A DNA stretch of 64,000 bases from DATEPR01 sp036502345 (lineage in GTDB: Bacteria; Actinomycetota; Actinomycetes; Mycobacteriales; Pseudonocardiaceae): contig DASXYT010000091.1 of the NCBI GenBank assembly GCA_036502345.1, positions 36,418-100,417 of the forward strand, written 5' to 3'. The position numbers were made by a program, and so were the translations under genes. Within the stretch, counting starts at the first letter, position 1; every line of letters starts with the position of its first letter. This document shows positions 42,016 through 50,171 of this stretch, one piece after another. Under the pieces are notes generated by a model that was given only the letters and a program-made list of their open reading frames with translations, was not told the origin of the DNA and searched no databases.

Positions 42016-44250
42016 CTATTGACCTGCTGGGTTGGTCATCACAACCATGCGGACCTCGCCGAAATAGGTACTGCCCGCGCCGTCCACCGCCCAGGCCTGC
42101 TCAGCGTCCGGCAGCGCCTCGGACAGGGTGACCTCGGTCGGGCCGTTCGGTTGCTTCAGCGCCGCCCGCAGCGCCGCGAGGTAGGACAGCACCGAGATCG
42201 GCGACCGGAAGTCGACGTAGAACGGCTTCACCTCGCTGGGCAGCTTCACGTAGACGCGGTCCGGGCAGCCGAGCGCACGCCGCCAGGTGTCCACCGCCCG
42301 GTACGAGTCGAACTCGGCCGCCGGCCTGGTGAACGGCTGGTCCGCGACGTCCACCCGCCACATCTCCCTGGCGATGACGAACCGGCCGACGGCCATCCTC
42401 GGCGTGTGCGCCGCGTCGGAAATGCCCTTCCAGGAGTCCAGGACGACGGCCGACAGGAAGTGCGAGAAGAACTCGTTGAAGGCCAACCGCCTGCCGTCCG
42501 GTAGTTCGGCGTAGACCGCGCCGTCGGCGACCCCGACCTCGATCGCGGTCATCGCCACGGTGCCGGCGGGCGCCCCTTCCACGTCGGCGAACGCGAAGGT
42601 CAGGTCACCCGGCATGGATAGCGCCGGCATCGTCCGCCCGGTGTTGCGTGGCCACGAGTCGGGGAACGCCGGCACGACGCACGGCCCGGTTCGGGACCGC
42701 AGGTACCGCGACAACGGGTAGCCGTCACCGAGGCTCCACTCGAAGACCGGCCCGATGATCGTCGGGACACTGATGTGGATCTCGCTGAGCACCACGTCGT
42801 AGTCGCCGGTCCGGACACCGTCGCGGGAGCGGGAGACGAGTTGCAGGTCCGGCGAGTGGATCGCCGCGCCCGGCCAGCCAGGACCAGGGGAGGGGAACAG
42901 CCGCGCGACGGCCTCGCGGAACTCGCCGGGATCGAAGGTCCAGCCGGACGCCGACGTGTGTAGTTCGTCGACCAGTTGCTGCCACCGCGTGTGGAACTCC
43001 GCGAGCACGCTGTCCATCGGCTTCGGCCTGGTACCGAAGAAGTTGCCCATCACGTCGAACCAGACGGTGTCCAGGCGCCTTGGCTCACCCGACCATTCCT
43101 GCCGGAAGTGGTCCTCGTACACGGTCGCCGTGCGCCAGGTCAGCCACTGCGCGATCGCCAGGATCCCGGGCAGCCCTTCGCTGATCCGCGCCAGGAAGTC
43201 GGCGCCGAGCTCGACATCCAGGTCACGCAGGCATTCCTCGTAGGCGATACCCCGGCCCGCGTACATCTTGCCGCTGCGCCGGGTGGCGTCGGCGCCGGAC
43301 GACTCGTGGAACGCCTCGGCGAGGCCGGCCTGCGCCCGCACCACGTCGTCGGCGTCGCCGCTCGCGACCCGGAGTGCGTGCAGCGCGGCCAGGAACGGGG
43401 TCGTCCTGGCCAGCGCGCGATCCCTGACCTGGTCGTCGCCGATGGCGGCGATCCGGTCGTTCAGCACGGCGACGCAGTCCGGGCCGAGCGGCAGGTTCGC
43501 CCCGCGCACCACACATCGGCGTCGCTCCAGCGCGGTGACACAGTCGTCCACCACGTCGGGACCGATGCCGAGCCCGTCGGCCACCTCGGCCACGATCCGC
43601 GCTCGCGGCCGATTGCCGTCGCAGCACCGCAACACGGCCAGTTCCAACTCGGACAGCGGCTGCGGCTCGGCCCGCGGCTGGTACAGGTGACCATCGCGAA
43701 CCGAGTGGTGGCTGCGCAGCCGCACCGGCAGCCAGCGGGCGGTCTCCGGGTCGTCGGCGAGGGCGGCGGCCAGCGTGCGGACCGCCCACGGCTCGGCGAA
43801 CGTCCTGCGGCTGCCGACCAGCGCAGGCCCTGGCCGTTGCGTTAGGTGGCCCCGGTCGTCGGTCAGCCGCCCCCAACCCACCGGCCCGAAGAAGCCGATC
43901 GTCTCGGTCTTCCCGCAGTACCTGGCGAGGTAGCGCGCGATGCGGTACTCCCGCTTGCGCTGCTTGGCATCCCGGCCCGGCTCCTGCGCAGAGCGCTCGA
44001 ACGACTCGACCATCGGCAGCGCGCCGGGATTCTGCCAGGCCAGTGCCTCCCGGAAGACGGCCGAGCCGACCATCCGCGCCATCGCCTTGGACGTCCGCAG
44101 CAGCTCCTCGGCGAACAACTCCGCGTCGTCGACCGGCGTAGCCCAGGACAGCTCGCTGAGCAGATCCGCCGGTAGCCCGGTGGTGCGCAGCGAAACAGGG
44201 GACAACACCGACCAGTCGCCGCCGGGCAGTGGCGTCATCGCGAATTCCAT
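42016..44250 (-). CDS. LanB-type lantibiotic dehydratase N-terminal domain protein (tRNA-dependent type)
   Basis: A 744-residue protein of the Lant_dehydr_N family. Recognisable blocks include GSAVFREALAWQNPGALPMV, KQRKREYRIARYLARYCGKT with ETIGFFGPVGW, PLSELELAVLRCCDGNRPRA and YPLSRYLRSRTGPCVVPAFP. Full LanB enzymes (about 1000 residues) glutamylate Ser/Thr using glutamyl-tRNA and then eliminate; this protein has the length of the tRNA-using part only and no visible SpaB_C-type elimination domain. Stand-alone relatives include the glutamylating subunits of split LanB systems and PEARL enzymes, which add amino acids from aminoacyl-tRNA to a carrier peptide. No LanC or precursor peptide is nearby. 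Last gene of the C/PCP/A/ATP-grasp operon, 27 bp after the ATP-grasp stop. Confidence 0.9.
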   Translation of the reverse strand: MEFAMTPLPGGDWSVLSPVSLRTTGLPADLLSELSWATPVDDAELFAEELLRTSKAMARMVGSAVFREALAWQNPGALPMVESFERSAQEPGRDAKQRKREYRIARYLARYCGKTETIGFFGPVGWGRLTDDRGHLTQRPGPALVGSRRTFAEPWAVRTLAAALADDPETARWLPVRLRSHHSVRDGHLYQPRAEPQPLSELELAVLRCCDGNRPRARIVAEVADGLGIGPDVVDDCVTALERRRCVVRGANLPLGPDCVAVLNDRIAAIGDDQVRDRALARTTPFLAALHALRVASGDADDVVRAQAGLAEAFHESSGADATRRSGKMYAGRGIAYEECLRDLDVELGADFLARISEGLPGILAIAQWLTWRTATVYEDHFRQEWSGEPRRLDTVWFDVMGNFFGTRPKPMDSVLAEFHTRWQQLVDELHTSASGWTFDPGEFREAVARLFPSPGPGWPGAAIHSPDLQLVSRSRDGVRTGDYDVVLSEIHISVPTIIGPVFEWSLGDGYPLSRYLRSRTGPCVVPAFPDSWPRNTGRTMPALSMPGDLTFAFADVEGAPAGTVAMTAIEVGVADGAVYAELPDGRRLAFNEFFSHFLSAVVLDSWKGISDAAHTPRMAVGRFVIAREMWRVDVADQPFTRPAAEFDSYRAVDTWRRALGCPDRVYVKLPSEVKPFYVDFRSPISVLSYLAALRAALKQPNGPTEVTLSEALPDAEQAWAVDGAGSTYFGEVRMVVMTNPAGQ

Positions 44251-44277
44251 CGGCTGCTTCTCCTCGGCCGCTGTGGC

Positions 44278-45540
44278 TCAGCTGGTGTCGTCGGTCCGGA
44301 CCGTGAACGTGCGGGCCGCCCGAACACACAGGTCGACCAGTTCGTCCTCGGTGTCGGCGCCGAGGACGAGGAACAGGTACCAGTCGGACGGCCCGGTGAG
44401 CCTGGCCCGGTCGCCGACCCTGCGGAGCCGATGCCACGTGAGCATTCCCGGGAAGGCGGCGAACTCTTCGTCGGTGGGCATGCCGGTGATGACCCCGGGA
44501 CTGGTCGGCCGGATGCTGATCCCACCGACGTGCGGCCGGGCCGACACCAACGGCGGGACAGTGCCGGTCAATCCGGCCTCGGCGAGGAGCTCCCACGTGG
44601 AATGACCGTGGTAGGCGCCGATCATGTACTGGATCCAGCCGCCGCCTGCCCGTGTCGCGATCTCGGAGAAGACCAGTTCACCGTCCGGGCGTTGGAAAAC
44701 CTCGAGATGGCTCAGGCCGTCCTCGATGCCCAGCGCCGGGTTGAACCGCGCGTGCATGTCCTTCAGGCCCTTGTACAGCTCAGCGTGCTCGTCGGGGGCC
44801 AGGATCACCGATCCGTCCAAAGCGTTGTCCAGCACGGTCATCCGGGGCTTGAGATAGCGGTGTACAACGAAGGTCAGCGGCTTGTCGCCGGACCAGATCG
44901 CGTCGACGCAGAACTCGTCCCCGGTCACGTACTCCTCGACGATGAGCTGACGCGACCGCTGCGAGATGTCGAACGTCAGGCCGTTGGCCGCCGCGCCGAG
45001 ATCGGCGACGTCGTCCACCCGGACGGTGGTGGACGCACCGAAGCCCGCGACGGGTTTGACGATCAGCGGCGCGGTCAACTCGGCCGCGATCGCGGCGACA
45101 CCGGCGTCGTCCGTGACGTCCGGCAGCGACCGGAACTCGGCAGTCAGCACACCGGCAGCGCGGACCAGATCCTTCATCAGCCGCTTGTCCCGGTGCGCCA
45201 CGTGGTGCAGTGGGTCGTCGACCAGGCCGAGCAACAGGCGCAGATATCCGGCGCCGAACTGGCTCAGCTCGCTCTGGTTGAACACACGGCTGATCACCGA
45301 ACGGGTCGCCAACAGGTCGACGGCCACGGCGGACAACTCGGGCAGCGAGTCGAAGCTGCCGATGCCGTAGACCGTGCGACACCGGTCCAGCAGGGCGTGG
45401 TCCTGCGCCACGTATCTGCGGTCGACGGTGTCCAGCACCAGGCAGACGTCGGCGTGCCGGTCCAGCAGGGCGGCCAGCAGTTCTGGCTGGTACTTGCAGA
45501 CGACGACCGTGCCGTGTCGGTCAGCTTGCCTGGCGTTCAT
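44278..45540 (-). CDS. ATP-grasp ligase
   Basis: A 420-residue ATP-grasp enzyme, expected to form an amide or related bond via an acyl-phosphate. Motifs: HRDKRLMKDLVRAAGVLTAE (start of the grasp fold), LTAPLIVKPVAGFGASTTVR (ATP-binding loop with Lys), LIVEEYVTGDEFCVDAIW and GELVFSEIATRAGGGWIQY (Glu/Arg of the metal and phosphate site). The N-terminal 110 residues are a pre-ATP-grasp domain. The start overlaps the adenylation-gene stop by 20 bp, so both are translated together. Substrates are unknown; amino acid addition to a carboxylate, free or carrier-released, is the common use in such clusters. Confidence 0.9.
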   Translation of the reverse strand: MNARQADRHGTVVVCKYQPELLAALLDRHADVCLVLDTVDRRYVAQDHALLDRCRTVYGIGSFDSLPELSAVAVDLLATRSVISRVFNQSELSQFGAGYLRLLLGLVDDPLHHVAHRDKRLMKDLVRAAGVLTAEFRSLPDVTDDAGVAAIAAELTAPLIVKPVAGFGASTTVRVDDVADLGAAANGLTFDISQRSRQLIVEEYVTGDEFCVDAIWSGDKPLTFVVHRYLKPRMTVLDNALDGSVILAPDEHAELYKGLKDMHARFNPALGIEDGLSHLEVFQRPDGELVFSEIATRAGGGWIQYMIGAYHGHSTWELLAEAGLTGTVPPLVSARPHVGGISIRPTSPGVITGMPTDEEFAAFPGMLTWHRLRRVGDRARLTGPSDWYLFLVLGADTEDELVDLCVRAARTFTVRTDDTS

Positions 45541-46972
45541 CGGTCACCTCCTCCGGCACCAACAGCTCCCGAACCCCCCGCCGATCGGCCTTGCCACCGG
45601 GCAGCAGCGGCAGGGTGGGCAGGACCAGCACGCGGTCGGGCAGGTCAGCGCCGAGCGGCGCGCGCAGCAGCCTGCGCAGTGCCCCGGCCGCGCCCGGGTC
45701 GGGACCCGCGACGGCCAGGACGATCTCGCTGCTCGACGTGAGCTGCACGCAGCAGGCCGCCCGCACGTCGGCCAGGTTCGCCGCCGCCTCCTCGATGCGC
45801 ATGATGTCCACGAACGTGCCGCGGCGCTTGACCAGCGAGTCCAGCCTGCCCGCGACCACCAGGTCGCCCGCTGCGTCGTACAGGCCGCGGTCCTGGGTGT
45901 GGAACCGGGTCACGTCCTCCTTGCGGTGCAGCCGGTCCAGGTCGTCGGCCGAGCAGGTGTCCGGCAGGTAGCCCAGCGACCCGTGCGAGGTGGCGATGAC
46001 CACCCGCCGGACGCCACCGTGCTGCCTCTGCGGACCGACAGGAACCAGGTCGATCTCGGTGCCCGGCAGCGGGCGGCCGACCGGCTGCAGGCCGAGGCCG
46101 CAGTCGATGGGCACCGGGTACCGGAACTTGGCGAGGGTCGTCTCGGCTGGTCCGTACAGGTTCAGCACGGCGCCGCGGGGAGCCGCCAGCCGCCAGCGTC
46201 GCACGTGCCGCCCGTACAGCGGTTCCCCGGCGAACAGCGTGCACCGCAACGACTCGACCGCCGGCGCAGCGGCGTCCAGCCATCTCGCGCTCAGGCTGGG
46301 CACGGCGTGCAGCACCTCGATGCCGCGCTCGGCCAGCCACGGCAGGACAGCGCCGGGCGCCACGCGGACGGCCTGGTCGGCGATGTGCAGTTCGCCGCCG
46401 GCACACAGCGGGAGCAGCAGATCGCGGTAGACCACGTCGAACGACGGCGAGGTCAGCATCGCCACCCGGGTGCCGGGCGCGAGCCCCAGTTCGGCGATCT
46501 CCCAGTCGATGAAGTGCGCGAGACCGGCGGCCTGCCCCACGATGCCCTTCGGCCTGCCCTGGGTGCCCGAGGAGAACACCACGTAGCCGGCCGCCGGGGG
46601 CAGCGTCCTCGGGTCGGCCTCGCCGGTCGGCTCGATCTCGCCGTCGGACCGGAGCACCGCGGCAGGCCGTGCCGTCGCCAGCACGGCATCGGTCCTGGCC
46701 CGCGGCTGGGCCCCGTCCAGCAACAGCGGGACCAGACCGGCGGCACGGGCGCCCAGGAAGGCGGCCGGCAGGTCGGCGCCATCGGCCAGTACCGCCACGA
46801 GCGTGCCCAGCGGCAGACCGAGGTCGTGGCAGCGCCGCCGCCACGCCGCCACCCGCTGCCACAGGCTCTGGTAGTCCAGGCGTTCGGTCGCTGTGACGAC
46901 GGCCGTGCGCCGGGGATGCCGGGCGACGATCCGCCCGACGCGGTCGACGACCGGACACACGGCGGCACCCAT
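45521..46972 (-). CDS. stand-alone NRPS adenylation domain
   Basis: A 483-residue amino-acid adenylating enzyme, ATP-dependent, loading a carrier protein. Core motifs: A3-like VFSSGTQGRPKGIVG, A4 region SPSFDVVYRDLLLPL (with the Asp that binds the amino group in alpha-amino-acid-specific domains), A5 LNLYGPAETT, A7/A8 LYDAAGDLVVAGRLDSLVKR with RGTFVD, and A10 LPGGKADRRGVREL with the catalytic Lys. The carrier protein it would load is the next gene upstream in the operon (stop 46977, 4 bp gap). Specificity code not derived here. No fused condensation or carrier domain. Confidence 0.92.
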   Translation of the reverse strand: MGAAVCPVVDRVGRIVARHPRRTAVVTATERLDYQSLWQRVAAWRRRCHDLGLPLGTLVAVLADGADLPAAFLGARAAGLVPLLLDGAQPRARTDAVLATARPAAVLRSDGEIEPTGEADPRTLPPAAGYVVFSSGTQGRPKGIVGQAAGLAHFIDWEIAELGLAPGTRVAMLTSPSFDVVYRDLLLPLCAGGELHIADQAVRVAPGAVLPWLAERGIEVLHAVPSLSARWLDAAAPAVESLRCTLFAGEPLYGRHVRRWRLAAPRGAVLNLYGPAETTLAKFRYPVPIDCGLGLQPVGRPLPGTEIDLVPVGPQRQHGGVRRVVIATSHGSLGYLPDTCSADDLDRLHRKEDVTRFHTQDRGLYDAAGDLVVAGRLDSLVKRRGTFVDIMRIEEAAANLADVRAACCVQLTSSSEIVLAVAGPDPGAAGALRRLLRAPLGADLPDRVLVLPTLPLLPGGKADRRGVRELLVPEEVTDERQAS

Positions 46973-46976
46973 GGTG

Positions 46977-47243
46977 CTAGTCGCCGCCCGCTGCGTCGAT
47001 GCGCTGGACCAGCACGTCGGCCAGGGCGCCCAGCGACGGGGCGTCGAAGACGTCCTCCAGCGTGCAGTCCACGCCGAGCTCCTGGTCGAGCACGGCGGCC
47101 AGTTCCATCGCCGAGATCGAGTCGAAGCCTGCCGCGATCGGGTCGAGATCCGCGTCCACGTCCTGGCGGAAGGCCTGCCGGGCGGCGGTCAGCACCGCGG
47201 TCAGGACGCGCACCTTCAGGTCAGGGATTGCCGAGCCGTCCAT
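46977..47243 (-). CDS. stand-alone peptidyl/acyl carrier protein
   Basis: An 88-residue carrier protein. The phosphopantetheine attachment motif is GFDSISAMEL with Ser42. Four-helix carrier fold is suggested by LKVRVLTAVLTAARQAFRQD, the DSIS helix II, LDQELGVDCTLEDVFDAPSL and LADVLVQRI. Placed between the condensation (4 bp upstream) and adenylation (4 bp downstream) genes, it is the tether for the activated amino acid. It needs a phosphopantetheinyl transferase, not present in the window. Confidence 0.92.
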   Translation of the reverse strand: MDGSAIPDLKVRVLTAVLTAARQAFRQDVDADLDPIAAGFDSISAMELAAVLDQELGVDCTLEDVFDAPSLGALADVLVQRIDAAGGD

Positions 47244-47247
47244 GGTC

Positions 47248-48594
47248 CTACCGGCCCTTCCGGTTCTCGTGTGGTGCGGTGGTGATCAGGGACAGCAGGT
47301 TGACGAACTCGGAGATCCACAGCTCGACGGTGCTGGAGTCGACCAGGTCGGGGGCGTACTCGATGACCCCACGCAGCTCGCCGCTCGGGTGCCGCCACAT
47401 CGTCCAGAAGTGCCAGCCGCCCCGGTCGCTCGGCTCCTCCTTGGGCAGGGCCATCAGGTCGACACCGTCAGCGAACTGGATCTCCTCGGTGCCGACGAGC
47501 GGCCTGCTGTAGTTGAAGACGAACGGCAGGTTCACCGGTACGTCGTTCGGCTGCGGCAACGTCGGGGTGTCCTGTTCCAGGATGCTGATCGGAATCAGGT
47601 GGCGGTAGGCCTCAAGACAGGTGCTGCGCGACCGGAGCAGCACGTCCTGGTAGGTCACGCAGTCGTCCAGCCGGACCCGGATCGGCACGAAGTCGGCGAA
47701 GAAACCCAAGGTGTTGTTGAAGGACCGATCGGTGCGGCCCGAGGTGTTGGTCATCATCGTGACCTCGGGCCAGCCGCGCAGCCGTTCACCCAGCAGCACA
47801 CCTGCCGCGAGCAGGGCGTGCCAGCCGGAGCAGCGCAGCGAGCCCGCGTGCGCCTCGACAGCGGCGAAATCGTCCGCCTCCACCACGAAGCCCGCGCTCT
47901 GGTAAGGACTCCGCAGCACGCCGGTACCGTTGGGGCGGTCGGCGGGCATCGTGTAGACGGCAGCGCCGTCGAGCTTGTTCTTCCAGTACTCACGCGATGT
48001 CGTGGCGCGTTCACTGGTCAGCCATTCCTGCTGCCAGGTGCCGTATTCCCAGTACTGCCGAGGTTCCGCCAGTTCGTGCGCGGTGCCGGTGGTCCTGGCG
48101 CGGTACAGGGCTGCCAGGTCGCGCCGCAACAGGTTGCACGACCAGCCGTCGCCGACGCCGTGGTGCGTCAGGATGGTGAGGACGGCGTCGCCGTCGTCGA
48201 ACCGGTACAGCGCGGCCCGCAGCAGCGGCAGCTGGTACATGTCCATCTTCTGCGTGTGCAGCGCGATGAGCAGTTCGTCGGCGATCTCGTCCCGGGACCT
48301 GCCCGGCTGCGGGGCCAGGTCGTGAACGGTGAACGGCACGGTCAACGGCGGCAGGACCATCTGGTACCCGGCCTCGCCGTCCGTCCCCGGGTTGACGAGC
48401 GTGCGCATCACGTGATGGCGCTCCACCAGGTCGTCCAGGGCGCCCCGCAGCGCGTCGGTGTCCACGTGTCCGGTGATCCGCATGGCGAAGGGCAGGACGA
48501 AGCCGGACGGATCCGGGTCCTCGCACACCGCCACCTGCTGGGAGGAGAGTGGATACCGAACGGGAATCCCGTCCGGCGCTGCCGGATCTGACAT
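47248..48594 (-). CDS. stand-alone NRPS condensation domain
   Basis: A 448-residue condensation-domain protein that would form the amide between a carrier-bound acceptor and a donor. The catalytic motif HHGVGDG (HHxxxDG) is at residues 144-150 with the second His at 145. The C1-like start YPLSSQQVAVCEDPDPSGFV and later segments VTMMTNTSGRTDRSFNNTLG, FFADFVPIRVRL and NYSRPLVGTEEIQF match family blocks. First gene of the minus-strand operon; with the carrier and adenylation genes it makes a minimal trans-acting C-PCP-A unit. What the donor is cannot be read from this sequence; an external carrier is required or the enzyme uses a soluble acyl donor. Confidence 0.92.
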   Translation of the reverse strand: MSDPAAPDGIPVRYPLSSQQVAVCEDPDPSGFVLPFAMRITGHVDTDALRGALDDLVERHHVMRTLVNPGTDGEAGYQMVLPPLTVPFTVHDLAPQPGRSRDEIADELLIALHTQKMDMYQLPLLRAALYRFDDGDAVLTILTHHGVGDGWSCNLLRRDLAALYRARTTGTAHELAEPRQYWEYGTWQQEWLTSERATTSREYWKNKLDGAAVYTMPADRPNGTGVLRSPYQSAGFVVEADDFAAVEAHAGSLRCSGWHALLAAGVLLGERLRGWPEVTMMTNTSGRTDRSFNNTLGFFADFVPIRVRLDDCVTYQDVLLRSRSTCLEAYRHLIPISILEQDTPTLPQPNDVPVNLPFVFNYSRPLVGTEEIQFADGVDLMALPKEEPSDRGGWHFWTMWRHPSGELRGVIEYAPDLVDSSTVELWISEFVNLLSLITTAPHENRKGR

Positions 48595-48787
48595 GTTCTC
48601 CTCCCTTCGTGCGGGTCAAGCCTGCGCACCAGCATGGCCATGCCAGTTCCGTTCGGCACCTTCCGGATTGCCGTCGGTGCCGCGGCTGGAAACGGGCATG
48701 CTGGGATAAGCCACTCGGGTGAGTCGGTGACAACATCGTGCGGTGGAGCAACGACCGTGAACGTCGCCGACGGCAGAAGGAAATCCC
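48595..48787. promoter_or_regulatory. divergent promoter region of the biosynthetic cluster
   Basis: A 193-bp gap between the divergent condensation-domain gene and the MFS exporter gene. It must drive both arms of the cluster. A GGAGG-type site for the condensation gene is visible next to 48600 on the minus strand. I find no convincing palindrome or -35/-10 pair by eye, and no cluster-situated regulator adjoins it. Confidence 0.4.
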
Positions 48788-50098
48788 ATGCCGAATTTGA
48801 ATCCTGTTTCCTTTGCGAAGTCATTGCTCCCGACGGCGGGTGTGCAGCGGCGATACACACTGTCGTCGTTCGTCAACGCGGTGGGCACAGGCATGTTCAT
48901 GCCGGTCTACGTGCTGTACTTCACCCGGGTGGTCGACCTGCCGCTGGCCCAGATCGGTCTCGCGTTCACGATCTCCGGGCTGCTGGGCATTCCGGTGTCC
49001 ATTCCGGCAGGTGACCTCGCCGACCGGTGGGGGCCACGCAAAGTGGTGACGTTGGCCCTGTTCGGTCAGACCGTGCTGATGGCCGCCTATCTGTTGGTGC
49101 ACAATTTCTGGTCACTGCTGGTCATCGACACGATCATGATGGTGTTCACCACCGCGTTCTTCTCCGCTGTCGGTGCATTGCTGCGGCGGGTCGGTGGCGA
49201 CGACACGGTGACATTCCGATCGAAGATCCGCACCCTGGGCAATATCGGGATCTCCGTCGGCGCGCTTGCCGCCGGTGTCGGCATCACGATCGGTACGCCC
49301 ACCGCGTTCCGGGTGTTGCTGCTGGCCAACGCGGCCAGCTTCCTGGTGGCGTGCATCGTGATCACCACACTGCCCCACTACCAGCCGCTGCCCAAGCCTG
49401 CGGAGACGACGAGCGACGGCGAGGAGAGCAGGCCGGTCTCGCGGTGGATCGCCCTGCGGGACAAGCCGTTCCTCGCCTACTCGCTGGTCGGCGGCTTCAT
49501 GTCCATCCAGAATTTTATCCTGGAGATGATGTTCCCGCTGTGGATCGTGGTGTACACACTGGCCCCCGGCTGGACCGTGATCACAGCCTTCGTGATCAAC
49601 ACCGTGCTGGTCGCGCTGCTCCAGGTCCGGCTCGGTGACAAGGTACAGTCCATCGGGGACGGTGGCTCCGCGCTGCGCAAGGCAGGCATCGTCCTGATGT
49701 TGGGCTGCGTTGCGATGAGCCTCATGCGCGGCGTGCCGGCGTGGGGCGCCGTGGTGCTGCTGGTGATCGGCACCGTGCTGATCACCCTTGGCGAGATCTG
49801 GTACACGTCCGGCACCTTCGCCCTGGAGTTCGGCCTGCCGCCGGAGCACGCCCAGGGCCAGTACCAGGGTGTCGCCGGCACGGTGACCGGTGTGAGCACC
49901 GCCGTCGCCCCGACCCTGCTGCTGGGCGTCGCGCTGAGCCTCGGCCGGGTGGGCTGGCTCGGCCTGGCCGCTGTCCTGTTGCTGCTCGGCCTGGCCAGCC
50001 CGGCCATCTCGGCCTGGGGACAGCGCACCCGACCCAAGGCGCTGCAGGTGGTCGAGACCGAATTCGAGCCCGGCGAGCCGGACGCCGCCGCGGCGTAG
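48788..50098 (+). CDS. MFS transporter, probable exporter
   Basis: A 436-residue major facilitator with about 12 hydrophobic segments. Motif A-like loop after helix 2: AGDLADRWGPRKVVTLALFG. N-terminal helices begin after SLLPTAGVQRRYTLSSFVNA. C-terminal segments include AVLLLLGLASPAISAWG and a charged soluble tail. It is the first gene of the plus-strand arm, divergent from the condensation-domain gene, the usual location of the efflux pump for the cluster's product. RBS is weak (GAAGGAAATCCC before the ATG). Confidence 0.9.
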   Translation: MPNLNPVSFAKSLLPTAGVQRRYTLSSFVNAVGTGMFMPVYVLYFTRVVDLPLAQIGLAFTISGLLGIPVSIPAGDLADRWGPRKVVTLALFGQTVLMAAYLLVHNFWSLLVIDTIMMVFTTAFFSAVGALLRRVGGDDTVTFRSKIRTLGNIGISVGALAAGVGITIGTPTAFRVLLLANAASFLVACIVITTLPHYQPLPKPAETTSDGEESRPVSRWIALRDKPFLAYSLVGGFMSIQNFILEMMFPLWIVVYTLAPGWTVITAFVINTVLVALLQVRLGDKVQSIGDGGSALRKAGIVLMLGCVAMSLMRGVPAWGAVVLLVIGTVLITLGEIWYTSGTFALEFGLPPEHAQGQYQGVAGTVTGVSTAVAPTLLLGVALSLGRVGWLGLAAVLLLLGLASPAISAWGQRTRPKALQVVETEFEPGEPDAAAA

Positions 50099-50171
50099 CC
50101 GATTGGCACATTCGGAGAATTACGTCATCTGTATCGATGTCACACTCAATGCCTGACGGTGGGAGGGTCTG

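Noticed and set aside
42016..45540. Classical lanthipeptide cluster
   Set aside because: No LanC cyclase, no elimination domain and no precursor peptide with a leader can be seen next to the LanB-type gene.
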